This document shows, in pieces, positions 18,854 to 27,279 of a stretch of 64,000 bases of DNA; position 1 is the first letter of the stretch; each line of letters opens with the position of its first letter. This DNA comes from Leptospira wolbachii serovar Codice str. CDC (GTDB lineage Bacteria > Spirochaetota > Leptospiria > Leptospirales > Leptospiraceae). A program made the position numbers and the translations under genes. The notes below the pieces were generated by a model. The model searched no databases, was not told the origin of the DNA, and saw only the letters and a list, made by a program, of their open reading frames with translations. Location of the stretch: the NCBI RefSeq assembly GCF_000332515.2, contig NZ_AOGZ02000014.1, positions 2,186,001 to 2,250,000 of the forward strand. Direction: 5' to 3'.

Positions 18854-19091
18854 TTTTCTTTCCAAAGACTTCATGTAGGTATGTTTTTCTATTCTGAGCT
18901 AAATCGGTAATTTCGGAATTATGTTTTCCGAATAAATCCAACCCAAGTTCAAATGGAGTTTTACTTGTACCTCGATTTTTAATGTATTCTAGAATAGAAT
19001 CTTTTACTATTTCTGTACGAGTTTTTCCTTCAGATTTTGCAAATGAATCTAATTTTCTTTCTAGTTCTGGCGGTAGACGTAAACTGATCAT
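18831..19091 (-). CDS. vapB: ribbon-helix-helix antitoxin, VapB type
   Basis: 86-residue protein from the ATG at 19091 with an N-terminal RHH (CopG-like) DNA-binding motif, MISLRLPPELERKLDSFAKS followed by GKTRTEIVKDSILEYI. The C-terminal 40 residues would wrap the toxin. It is directly upstream of the PIN toxin with overlapping ends, so it should neutralise the toxin and autorepress the operon. A start at 19127 is possible but adds 12 residues before the strand that normally begins the RHH fold. Confidence 0.85.
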   Translation of the reverse strand: MISLRLPPELERKLDSFAKSEGKTRTEIVKDSILEYIKNRGTSKTPFELGLDLFGKHNSEITDLAQNRKTYLHEVFGKKNEKRSSH

Positions 19092-19190
19092 ATTTCGAAA
19101 TGTATCACATATTTGTATTACAGTCAAGTAGTGTTTATAACTTTTTCTGTTTATCGGGTTAAATTTCGCAACCTCGCGGATGCAAGCTAG

Positions 19191-19406
19191 TTACAGGAGG
19201 ACAATTTGGTGCAGGCCGAGCGAGGGGAAGAAACTGTTAGGCGGAGATTTTCTGTTGCTGGCAAATAATTTAGTGTAATTTTGTCGATTCTTCATCATTT
19301 GAAGAAGAGCCTCCATTCGTTTTTCTTTGATAAGCAGATCTGCTCGTTCTTGACTAATTGCTTTGTGATCTACGTGGAGTAAATTTCTGAATCCACGATG
19401 TTCCAT
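19191..19406 (-). CDS. small hypothetical ORF inside a repeat-bounded segment
   Basis: Doubtful 71-codon ORF from the ATG at 19406 (MEHRGFRNLLHVDHKAISQE). The frame is open further upstream to a TTG at 19481. Residues about 10-45 are helical and charged (ERADLLIKEKRMEALLQMM). The last 19 residues are encoded by the GC-rich repeat at 19201-19246, so the end of the ORF is probably not native. No family was recognised. It could be a decayed gene between two repeats. Confidence 0.3.
   Translation of the reverse strand: MEHRGFRNLLHVDHKAISQERADLLIKEKRMEALLQMMKNRQNYTKLFASNRKSPPNSFFPSLGLHQIVLL
19201..19246. repeat. GC-rich repeat copy A
   Basis: Shares the ordered blocks ACAA..TTT, AGCGAGGG, GAAGA and GGCGGAG with copy B at 19478-19537, in the same orientation. 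It is clearly more GC-rich than the AT-rich genes around it. The relation was judged by eye. Confidence 0.55.
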
Positions 19407-19477
19407 CGTATTTTTTTTCAGACTATCGATCCAGCCGAAGCAAATACCATTAGGATTGTTGCAAAAATACTTATGCA

Positions 19478-19537
19478 ACAAAATTTATCGACGGTCAAGC
19501 GAGGGCAAAGTTTGGAAGAGAAGGGGACGGCGGAGTT
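19478..19537. repeat. GC-rich repeat copy B
   Basis: Direct-repeat partner of copy A with the same ordered blocks but an extra segment of about 13 bp after AGCGAGGG. It separates the doubtful small ORF from the nuclease gene. Confidence 0.55.
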
Positions 19538-19554
19538 ATGCTACGTCCCAAAAA

Positions 19555-20664
19555 CTATTTAGTGATGAAGATAATATCTGATAGAGATTTAAAAGAATTT
19601 GGTTTGCCAGGATAGTTATATTCCACTAATAAATTCGATAGATTAACATTTTTAAATTTATTTAGAAAGGAATGTATGGCAGGAGTAAGTAAATCTAGGT
19701 TTCGCTTTAATTTCCATGAACCTGAAAAATCATCATTATCTATCAAAACCAGGAAAATCCGATTTTCTGATCCAAATCGCATCTCACCCTGATTTTCGTA
19801 TAACCATTTGATTAAATCTCGAGAGTTAGAAATAGTGTTAGTGATTATTTTCTTATTTTCTAATCTGATCCCCTCTAATACTTCAGATGCTTCTTTAGTT
19901 CCTTTGTCCTTCATTTTCTCAGCGATTTCATAATATATATCTGAATCTTTAGCATTTTTATCATAAGGAATGCTGAGTTCCTTTGCTTTTGCTTTTAGAA
20001 AGGTAAGTTCGACAGGAAGACCAGATTCTTTTCTTTTCTTCTTTAGATACTCAGAAGGGAAATATGTTACTTTTAAGTCAAAAGGGATGTTGTTTATAAA
20101 GAAGTCGACACCCTTTATCTGACCGACTGTAGGTAAAACTGTGCTATGTGATTTGAAAATATGTTCAATCAAGATGCTAGACCAGTGATTATACCAACTA
20201 TTGAGAACATAACCCTGGACGACTGAATTTATTTCCGTCTCAAATTTGGATATTAGAACATCAAAATTTGTGATTTTTTTCACGTAATGACTTATAAGAT
20301 ATTTATCTAAAGAATTTTGGTAATCGCCTCCCCATTGAAAAACTTTCAATTTGTAGAGCTCGGAGACTAGTTTCTGTTGATCTAAACTACTTAGAATATT
20401 TTTATTCGACTCCTTTATAAAACTATCAAGAAGTCGATGCGATTTTTCCGGATTTGTTTTAAGAATGTCAAATAATTCTACAAATGATTTTGTTAAGGTG
20501 TTTTGAGAAAGTTTAATTGAATTTTTACTTAGGAAATCACTTAGAATATCTTTTCGTATTATCGATTTTACTTTAAGCCATAATTGGGCTTCAGAGTTTG
20601 TGTTAAATTCTTGCAAGTTCTCTGAATTATGAAGCTTGAGCCATTTAATGAATTCTTTAGACAT
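19555..20664 (-). CDS. putative restriction endonuclease, PD-(D/E)XK-like
   Basis: 369-residue protein of no recognised family. The middle contains a candidate PD-(D/E)XK nuclease core: Glu167 in the helix SSILIEHIF, Asp187 in IKGVDFFI, then the D196-L-K198 strand in NIPFDLKVTYF. This spacing fits type II restriction enzymes. The N-terminal 150 residues are helical and could contribute to target recognition. It starts 14 bp after the stop of a DNA methyltransferase on the same strand, which is the main reason for calling it the nuclease of a restriction-modification system. The region is more AT-rich than its surroundings, consistent with horizontal acquisition. Confidence 0.6.
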   Translation of the reverse strand: MSKEFIKWLKLHNSENLQEFNTNSEAQLWLKVKSIIRKDILSDFLSKNSIKLSQNTLTKSFVELFDILKTNPEKSHRLLDSFIKESNKNILSSLDQQKLVSELYKLKVFQWGGDYQNSLDKYLISHYVKKITNFDVLISKFETEINSVVQGYVLNSWYNHWSSILIEHIFKSHSTVLPTVGQIKGVDFFINNIPFDLKVTYFPSEYLKKKRKESGLPVELTFLKAKAKELSIPYDKNAKDSDIYYEIAEKMKDKGTKEASEVLEGIRLENKKIITNTISNSRDLIKWLYENQGEMRFGSENRIFLVLIDNDDFSGSWKLKRNLDLLTPAIHSFLNKFKNVNLSNLLVEYNYPGKPNSFKSLSDIIFITK

Positions 20665-20678
20665 CTTTTTACTCTTGT

Positions 20679-22148
20679 TTAACTTTCAATTTTCGGTAAG
20701 TATGAAATCCAACCAGGTAGCTTTTCAAGCTCATGATTTTCCATTATGATTGACTTATTTTTAACCATCACTAATACAAAATCAGTTTTCATTCCACCTT
20801 TTCGATTATCTTGAACTACGGAGTTCGCAGAATATTCCATCGGAAAGGCACCTATATAATTCAGATTGCTTGTGCTAGACAATAATTCCATAAATTTCCA
20901 ACTTTGTTTATCACGAGCATTATAATATAACAAAAATAGACCATCATCCTTTAATACTCTGCTCGACTCAGAGATAAATAATGTCATATCATTGATATAG
21001 CTTGGCTTTTTCTTATTTCGTTCTTTTGCATTAGAAACTATTATTTCATCTTCAAAAATTACTTTCTTATTGAGAATTGAATTCCATAGTTCACTTAATT
21101 CTAGATATGGAATTCTGTCGCTATGGGGAGGATCAGTACAGATTAGTTTAATTGATTTATCTGGTATTTCTTTTAAACTTAGAAGACAATTGGCGTGTAT
21201 AATAGCTGCTCCATTATTAACTTTTAGAAGTGAGTCTATTGAATCGTGCACAGTATATTTTTTGATTAAAGTGTCTTGTAAAGATTTATATAATTTTGTT
21301 GCTCTACTTTCAAAACAATTCCACACGTTGATTTCGAAATGTAGGTTAGGTTTCCAAAAGCCAATAACCCAGCTTCCGACTTCAATTTTTTCAGAAACTA
21401 GATTTTTTGTTTTTCCCCGGCCAGTTATTGCAAAAACCATAGATGACATTTGACCAGAGGATGATGTTAAAGTTAAATACAATGCTCTTTTAATTGGATC
21501 TGGGTATTTTTCTACTTCATCTATTATTAAATCTATGTTATATAGTGCTCTTCTCGTAAATAAATCAGTTATTGCCATTTCTGCTTTTGAATTAATTCGC
21601 GAATTTGTAAAGAATGTTGATTTCCTTATATTTCTCGGTTCATAGTCTGAATACTTGTTGATTTGATTCTGATCTATATCGCTTGGATCAGCCTCCAGTC
21701 TATTCCGACCAGTTTCAGGTCGCCGCCAGACGCTAACCAGTGAACCTTCTTTCCAAAGAAAATGGGATGCAATTTTTCCATTTTCAGTTTTGTACGTTGA
21801 ATTAATTTTTTCTTTTATTGATTTTTCAATTTCATTGAATGCTTGAATATACTCGCTTGGGTTTGGTAAATCCAGAATAAACTTGGTATGCTCAATAGAA
21901 AACGGATTGATATCAACACCAATGAACCTTCTGTTTCTAAGTAAACATTCGCGACTTATCAGACCGGAACCTAAGAAAGGATCTAAGACAATATCGGTTT
22001 CATCTGTGTAATTCTGTATAAAATAAGCCAAGCTTTCCGTTGGCTTTTTTCCCCAATATTTATGAAAAGAGAATATTCCCTTGTAAGTCTCGGGGTTACT
22101 GATATCATCAACGGTTTTTTCATTTAGGTCAAAGAGTGTCTGTTGCAT
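20679..22148 (-). CDS. site-specific DNA methyltransferase (amino-methyltransferase class)
   Basis: 489-residue DNA methylase. The N-terminus has HKYWGKKPTESLAYFIQNY followed by the SAM motif LDPFLGSGLISRE (motif I, DPFLGSG at residues 56-62) and FIGVDINPFS. The catalytic motif IV, TDPPHSDRIPYLELSELW, lies near residue 339, so the order is motif I, a variable region of about 250 residues that probably recognises DNA, then motif IV. DPP-H in place of DPPY indicates methylation of an exocyclic amino group (N6-adenine or N4-cytosine), not C5. The downstream partner is the putative nuclease. It would protect host DNA. The target sequence is unknown. Confidence 0.85.
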   Translation of the reverse strand: MQQTLFDLNEKTVDDISNPETYKGIFSFHKYWGKKPTESLAYFIQNYTDETDIVLDPFLGSGLISRECLLRNRRFIGVDINPFSIEHTKFILDLPNPSEYIQAFNEIEKSIKEKINSTYKTENGKIASHFLWKEGSLVSVWRRPETGRNRLEADPSDIDQNQINKYSDYEPRNIRKSTFFTNSRINSKAEMAITDLFTRRALYNIDLIIDEVEKYPDPIKRALYLTLTSSSGQMSSMVFAITGRGKTKNLVSEKIEVGSWVIGFWKPNLHFEINVWNCFESRATKLYKSLQDTLIKKYTVHDSIDSLLKVNNGAAIIHANCLLSLKEIPDKSIKLICTDPPHSDRIPYLELSELWNSILNKKVIFEDEIIVSNAKERNKKKPSYINDMTLFISESSRVLKDDGLFLLYYNARDKQSWKFMELLSSTSNLNYIGAFPMEYSANSVVQDNRKGGMKTDFVLVMVKNKSIIMENHELEKLPGWISYLPKIES

Positions 22149-22544
22149 ATTGCCTTGTGCAAGATTAAAAAAAATAGTTCTTATAGTCTAGCACACTAAA
22201 CTCTATAATTTCACAGAATATTTGAAATTTAGTTGCGTTTATGGGACGGCTTAAAACCTGAATTTTTTTGCTCTGTTTTGCTACAAATGTGTTACGCATC
22301 CCGAGGTCTACATTTCAGGATGGCACCTAAGTCCATACGTCCGCCCCTCTCGCTCTATTTCAATCACAACCAAACTCAGGTTTGTAGAGGCTTTGGCTGG
22401 CTAAGGTCACTGGAATTTTATCTGCATTTTTTGTATCGATTTCTTCACATATCACTTGTTATTGTGGATTTGTCAAGTAAGGAAACAAAATCCCATTGAC
22501 TTTAGAAAGTATCGAAAACCTAACCTTAATCCTTTAACGATCCC
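22149..22544. other. intergenic stretch between the restriction-modification pair and the outer-membrane protein gene
   Basis: No convincing gene. It holds an inverted repeat, AAACCTGA at 22254-22261 and TCAGGTTT at 22376-22383, and a GC-rich block at 22340-22352 whose reverse strand (AGCGAG..GGGCGGA) recalls repeats A and B. A short plus-strand reading frame here lacks any family features. Confidence 0.5.
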
Positions 22545-23507
22545 TCAAAAACTCACCACCATCCCTATATAAATCCCGCGTAAGCTATCAAAGTTTTCGG
22601 ATTTTTTAGGTAGGTTCATTTCCCAGGCGCCAGTGACAGAAGGGTTGGTGGAACCCAAATTCTCTGTGCTTCGACTCAACTGAATTTCATTATAATGTAA
22701 ATAAGAGAATTTGGAGACGATCATATTGTAACCCACAAAGAATTTCATGTTAGGATGAAATGAATAGGAAAGAGAACCATCAAATTCGTATCCCCGAAAG
22801 ATTCCACCAGTTCCTGAAGTGGATAAAGAATACTGAAACCGATCTTCCATAAGATTAGGTTGTTTGAAAAACCGAGTGCCTTGTGTATAAAACACATCCA
22901 TGGTTAGGTGGAATGCAAAGTCTCCGGTGAGCTGGTAAATACTTTGCACAGAGACTTGTGGGCCATAGGTAAAAAAGTATTCTTTGAAAGTTCCTTGTCC
23001 TAGATAATTTCCATACAGGTAGCGATTGATGTTTCGAATCCCACCCCCTAAATAAAGCTTCCAATCGCTTGTGGGAGTGAAGGTTTTATATGCGTTGAAT
23101 TCAAACTCCGAACGAGCCATAGGGGAAAGGTAAAACCGAGAAATATTGGGTCCTTGTGCCGGATGTTGATATAGGAGAGTGTTTGCGTTAACAATTTCAA
23201 TTTCATAGTATGAGAGGTCTAATTTAAAACCCTTCGCCAAATTTTCATAACTGAATACAAAGGGAATAAGAACCTTTCCATTTTCCTTCAAAGCCGAACT
23301 AGAACGAGTAGGTGTTATAGTTTCATTTTTATCAGTAAGAGATGTGTATTCATAAGGCAAATACTGGTAGGTCTGTCTTTTTAAAAGTAAGCTAAATTTT
23401 GAGTTTTTATTTTTTTCTTCTGACCCTTGTGCGACTGCCACCGACTCCTCTGCAAATAGCATAGAAGAGAAAAAAATAAGTAAAATGGAAATGAGGCTCT
23501 GTTTCAT
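22545..23507 (-). CDS. outer-membrane beta-barrel-like protein
   Basis: 320-residue exported protein. Signal peptide MKQSLISILLIFFSSMLFAEE, then alternating aromatic/polar strands such as FKLDLSYYEIEIV, WKLYLGGGIRNINRYLY, FAFHLTMDVFYTQ and FFVGYNMIVSKFSYL. It ends in IYIGMVVSF, a C-terminal Phe as expected for an outer-membrane barrel. Family and function were not recognised. It is transcribed divergently from the fumarase gene. Confidence 0.75.
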   Translation of the reverse strand: MKQSLISILLIFFSSMLFAEESVAVAQGSEEKNKNSKFSLLLKRQTYQYLPYEYTSLTDKNETITPTRSSSALKENGKVLIPFVFSYENLAKGFKLDLSYYEIEIVNANTLLYQHPAQGPNISRFYLSPMARSEFEFNAYKTFTPTSDWKLYLGGGIRNINRYLYGNYLGQGTFKEYFFTYGPQVSVQSIYQLTGDFAFHLTMDVFYTQGTRFFKQPNLMEDRFQYSLSTSGTGGIFRGYEFDGSLSYSFHPNMKFFVGYNMIVSKFSYLHYNEIQLSRSTENLGSTNPSVTGAWEMNLPKKSENFDSLRGIYIGMVVSF

Positions 23508-23660
23508 TTTTCCTTTGTTATAGACCGATTTTTAAAAAAGAGAAACGATTTTTCCCTTCTACTTTCTCCTATTGTTTGGGGTGTTTCCAGAACCCCCGGT
23601 AAAAATTCATTTACTGGAAAGAGAATTCCCCAAACATAGAAGGATAGTTTAGAGGTTTCC

Positions 23661-25274
23661 ATGCCAGAATTCTTTTATTCCGATCCCTTTCCACTTGGGG
23701 AAGATACAACTCCTTACAAATTGTTAACCAAAGATTTTGTAAGCACTGTCCCATTCGGGGATAAAGAAATTTTAAAAATCGAACCAGAAGGTTTGACCTT
23801 CCTTGCGGAAAAAGCCATGGAAGACATTGCCTTCTACCTCCGGCCAGGCCACCTGGAAAAAGTTCGTAAGATTTTAGATGATCCCGAAGCCACTAAAAAT
23901 GATCGTTTTGTGGCAATGGCCCTTCTCAAAAATGCAGTCATTGCCGCAGACAAACAACTGCCTTCTTGCCAAGACACAGGAACGGGAATTGTAATGGGAA
24001 AAAAAGGAGAGTATGTGATCACCGGTGGAGACGATGCCGAAGCCCTCTCCAAAGGAATTTATAATACATACGTACAGCGTAACTTGCGTTATTCGCAAGT
24101 GGTTCCTCTTTCTATGTATGAAGAAACCAATTCCGGTTCCAACTTACCGGCTCAGGTGGATATTTACGCAACGCCTGGTCAAAAATATAGTTTTTTATTT
24201 ATGGCAAAGGGGGGTGGGTCAGCCAACAAAACCTATCTTTATCAAGAAACCAAAGCTCTACTCAATCCAACATCTCTTGAAAAATTCATTTCGGAAAAAG
24301 TAGCAAATCTTGGAACTTCTGCTTGTCCTCCTTACCACATAGCGGTAGTTATCGGGGGAACTTCTGCGGAAGCCAATTTGAAAACCGTCAAACTGGCGTC
24401 AGCGGGTTACTTGGATCATTTACCCACTAAAGGAACCAAAGAAGGAACTGCTTTTCGGGATATCGAACTTGAAGAGAAGATGTTATTGGCTGCGCAAAAA
24501 TCTGGAATTGGAGCTCAGTTTGGTGGAAAGTATTTAGCTCATGATTTTCGAATCATTCGTTTGCCAAGACATGGTGCTTCTTGCCCTGTGGGACTTGGGG
24601 TCAGTTGCAGTGCCGATCGCAATATCAAAGCCAAAATCACAAAAGACGGAATTTACTTAGAACAACTTGAATATGATCCGGCTCGTTTTTTACCTACAGT
24701 CGACGAATCAGATGCGGGAAACGAAACCGTTCATATCAATTTAAACCAACCGATGAATGAGATTCTCGGAATCCTAAACAAATATCCTGTCAAAACGCGT
24801 GTTATGTTGTCAGGAAGGCTGGTTGTGGCTCGTGATATTGCCCACGCCAAACTCAAAGAAAAACTAGATAAAGGCGAACCTCTTCCTGATTATTTCAAAA
24901 ACCATCCTGTTTACTATGCGGGGCCTGCGAAAACTCCAGAAGGAATGCCGTCTGGTTCCTTTGGCCCTACAACGGCAGGACGAATGGATAGTTATGTTCC
25001 TCTTTTCCAAGAAAAAGGTTATTCCATGATCTCTCTTGCGAAAGGGAATCGTTCCAAAGTAGTGACCGACAGTTGTAAAAAGAATGGCGGATTCTATCTC
25101 GGATCCATCGGTGGACCTGCGGCTTTACTTGCCAAAGAAAATATTAAAAAGGTGGAAGTCCTCGATTTTCCCGAATTAGGAATGGAAGCCATCTGGTCGA
25201 TTGAAGTGGAAAACTTTCCTGCCTTCATCGTTGTGGACGACAAAGGAAACGATTTTTTCCAGATGTTGAATTGA
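23661..25274 (+). CDS. class I (iron-sulfur) fumarate hydratase
   Basis: 537-residue enzyme of the FumA/FumB type, interconverting fumarate and L-malate with a [4Fe-4S] cluster. Visible family segments are [17 protein letters not shown] (cluster Cys), the [15 protein letters not shown] region, [18 protein letters not shown], the [19 protein letters not shown] region, and near the C-terminus [17 protein letters not shown] and [19 protein letters not shown]. Both fused halves are present at full length. It is followed 44 bp later by a succinate/fumarate flavoprotein gene, so the two probably form a small C4-dicarboxylate operon. A second, unrelated fumarase (fumC) lies 4 kb downstream. Confidence 0.95.
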   Translation: MPEFFYSDPFPLGEDTTPYKLLTKDFVSTVPFGDKEILKIEPEGLTFLAEKAMEDIAFYLRPGHLEKVRKILDDPEATKNDRFVAMALLKNAVIAADKQLPSCQDTGTGIVMGKKGEYVITGGDDAEALSKGIYNTYVQRNLRYSQVVPLSMYEETNSGSNLPAQVDIYATPGQKYSFLFMAKGGGSANKTYLYQETKALLNPTSLEKFISEKVANLGTSACPPYHIAVVIGGTSAEANLKTVKLASAGYLDHLPTKGTKEGTAFRDIELEEKMLLAAQKSGIGAQFGGKYLAHDFRIIRLPRHGASCPVGLGVSCSADRNIKAKITKDGIYLEQLEYDPARFLPTVDESDAGNETVHINLNQPMNEILGILNKYPVKTRVMLSGRLVVARDIAHAKLKEKLDKGEPLPDYFKNHPVYYAGPAKTPEGMPSGSFGPTTAGRMDSYVPLFQEKGYSMISLAKGNRSKVVTDSCKKNGGFYLGSIGGPAALLAKENIKKVEVLDFPELGMEAIWSIEVENFPAFIVVDDKGNDFFQMLN

Positions 25275-25317
25275 AATTAAGTAGGGAAAACTTTTTCATT
25301 TATTTGTCTAATAACCT

Positions 25318-27258
25318 ATGAATGAAAAAGAAAAAAAGTTCCATTGGGACTCAAAAATCCCAGATGGTCCATTGGAAGAAAAATGGAACTTCTTTAAAAG
25401 AAATTCCAAATTAATTTCACCTAACAATAGAAAGAAATTTAAAATCATTGTTGTGGGTACTGGGCTTTCAGGGTGTGCAGCGGCAGCTACACTCGCTGAA
25501 CAAGGTTATCAAGTATCTTCTTTTTGTTTTCATGAATCTGCTAGGCGTGCCCATTCCATTGCTGCTCAAGGCGGAGTGAATGCAGCAAAAAATTATAAAA
25601 ATGATGGCGACAGTGTCACCCGCATGTTTAGAGATACATTGAAGGGTGGTGACTTTCGTTCGAGAGAGGCAAATGTATATCGATTATCAGAGTGTTCCAT
25701 TCCTTTTATCGATCTTGCAGTTTCTCAAGGAGTTCCTTTTAATCGAGAGTATGGTGGTTATTTAGAGAATCGTTCGTTTGGTGGAGTGCAAGTTAGTCGA
25801 ACATTTTATTCTAAAGGTCAAACCGGTCAACAATTGTTACTTGGTGCTTACCAGGCACTTATGCGTCAAATTCACCTTGGTAATGTTAAATTGTATACGA
25901 ATTCTGAACTCTTGGATTATATCATCATCGATGGACAGGCCAAGGGTATTATCGTTCGAAATTTGTTAAATGGACAATTGGAAAAATACTCTGCTCACGC
26001 AATAGTTGTTGCTTCCGGTGGATTTGGCAAAATTTACTATCTATCCACTTTGGCATTAGGATGTAATGCAACGGCAGTTTGGCGAGCACACAAAAAAGGT
26101 GCCTTGTTTGCAAATCCCAGTTGGACTCAAATCCATCCTACTTCACTTCCACAATCAAACGGTTACCAATCAAAACTAACCTTAATGTCTGAATCATTGA
26201 GAAATGATGGAAGAATTTGGGTTCCCAAGTCAAAAGAAGAACATAGATCCCCTGGTGATATTCCTGAGGAAGATAGGGATTATTATTTAGAAAGAAAATA
26301 CCCTTCTTATGGTAATTTAGCGCCCAGGGACATTTCTTCTCGAGCGGCCAAAGAGAGGATTGATTTGGATTTTGGTGTTGGCCCCCTAAAAAATGCAGTG
26401 TATTTGGATTTTAAAGACGCAAAGAAAACATTGGGAGAAGAAGTATTACGTGCTCGGTATGGAAATCTCTTTGATATGTATAAAAAAATTACAGATGTTA
26501 ATCCTTTAAGCGAGCCAATGTTAATCTCTCCATCTGCACATTTTTCTATGGGCGGATTGTGGGTGGATTATGAACTGATGACGAGTGTTCCTGGACTTTA
26601 TGCAATAGGTGAAGCAAATTTTGCGGATCATGGTGCCAATCGATTGGGAGCAAATTCATTATTGCAAGCTTCGGTAGATGGTTACTTCATCCTTCCTGTT
26701 ACACTTCCGAATTATCTTCATGATAAAGTAAACTTAGGCCTCGTTTCAACAGATCATCCTAGTTTTTTGGAATCTGAAGAAAAGATTAAAAACGAAATTC
26801 ACTTTTTTACCAAAGCAAATGGACAAAAACTTGTAGATGATTACCACAAAGAATTAGGTAAAATTTTATATGATGCTTGTGGTTTAAAACGTTCAGAATC
26901 TGGCTTAAAATCTGCAATCGAGACGATTCAAAACCTAAGAGAAAATTTTTTATCAGGAAACATAAAAGTTCCTACAGACGCATTTTCTAAAAATGCAGAA
27001 TTAGAAAAAGCAGGTAGAATGAAAGACTATCTTGAGTTAGCTGAGCTTATGTGTTTGGACGCACTTTTGCGAGAGGAATCTTGTGGGGCGCATTTTCGAA
27101 TGGAACACCAAACAGCAGATGGAGAAGCTAAAAGAGATGACAAAAACTTTCAGTTTGTCTCATGTTTTGAATGGTCAGGAGATGTTTCTAAACCCATTTT
27201 GCACAAGGAAACATTGGAATTCGAATATTTTTTTCCAAAAGATCGGGACTATAAGTAA
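25318..27258 (+). CDS. succinate dehydrogenase/fumarate reductase flavoprotein subunit, without partner subunits
   Basis: 646-residue FAD protein. The dinucleotide fold is FKIIVVGTGLSGCAAAATLAEQGY near residue 42. The flavin-attachment segment is RRAHSIAAQGGVNAAKNY, with the His that carries covalent FAD in SdhA/FrdA. The substrate region includes SMGGLWVDYE and GANRLGANSLLQASVDGY. The C-terminal domain is present, with SCGAHFRMEHQTADGEAKRDD. No iron-sulfur (SdhB) or membrane (SdhC) gene is adjacent: upstream is fumarase and downstream a lipoprotein on the other strand. It may serve as an alternative subunit with a complex encoded elsewhere, or as a soluble fumarate reductase-like enzyme. Confidence 0.88.
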   Translation: MNEKEKKFHWDSKIPDGPLEEKWNFFKRNSKLISPNNRKKFKIIVVGTGLSGCAAAATLAEQGYQVSSFCFHESARRAHSIAAQGGVNAAKNYKNDGDSVTRMFRDTLKGGDFRSREANVYRLSECSIPFIDLAVSQGVPFNREYGGYLENRSFGGVQVSRTFYSKGQTGQQLLLGAYQALMRQIHLGNVKLYTNSELLDYIIIDGQAKGIIVRNLLNGQLEKYSAHAIVVASGGFGKIYYLSTLALGCNATAVWRAHKKGALFANPSWTQIHPTSLPQSNGYQSKLTLMSESLRNDGRIWVPKSKEEHRSPGDIPEEDRDYYLERKYPSYGNLAPRDISSRAAKERIDLDFGVGPLKNAVYLDFKDAKKTLGEEVLRARYGNLFDMYKKITDVNPLSEPMLISPSAHFSMGGLWVDYELMTSVPGLYAIGEANFADHGANRLGANSLLQASVDGYFILPVTLPNYLHDKVNLGLVSTDHPSFLESEEKIKNEIHFFTKANGQKLVDDYHKELGKILYDACGLKRSESGLKSAIETIQNLRENFLSGNIKVPTDAFSKNAELEKAGRMKDYLELAELMCLDALLREESCGAHFRMEHQTADGEAKRDDKNFQFVSCFEWSGDVSKPILHKETLEFEYFFPKDRDYK

Positions 27259-27279
27259 CAAAAAAAGAATCAATTTACT

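Noticed and set aside
19191..19481. Possible integron gene cassette with attC sites
   Set aside because: The repeats contain a GCCTAAC-like end, but no matching GTTRRRY partner or integrase was found; kept only as a repeat observation.
22233..22499. 88-codon plus-strand ORF between the methylase and the outer-membrane protein gene
   Set aside because: No family features, mixed composition, overlaps the inverted repeat and GC-rich block; likely chance.
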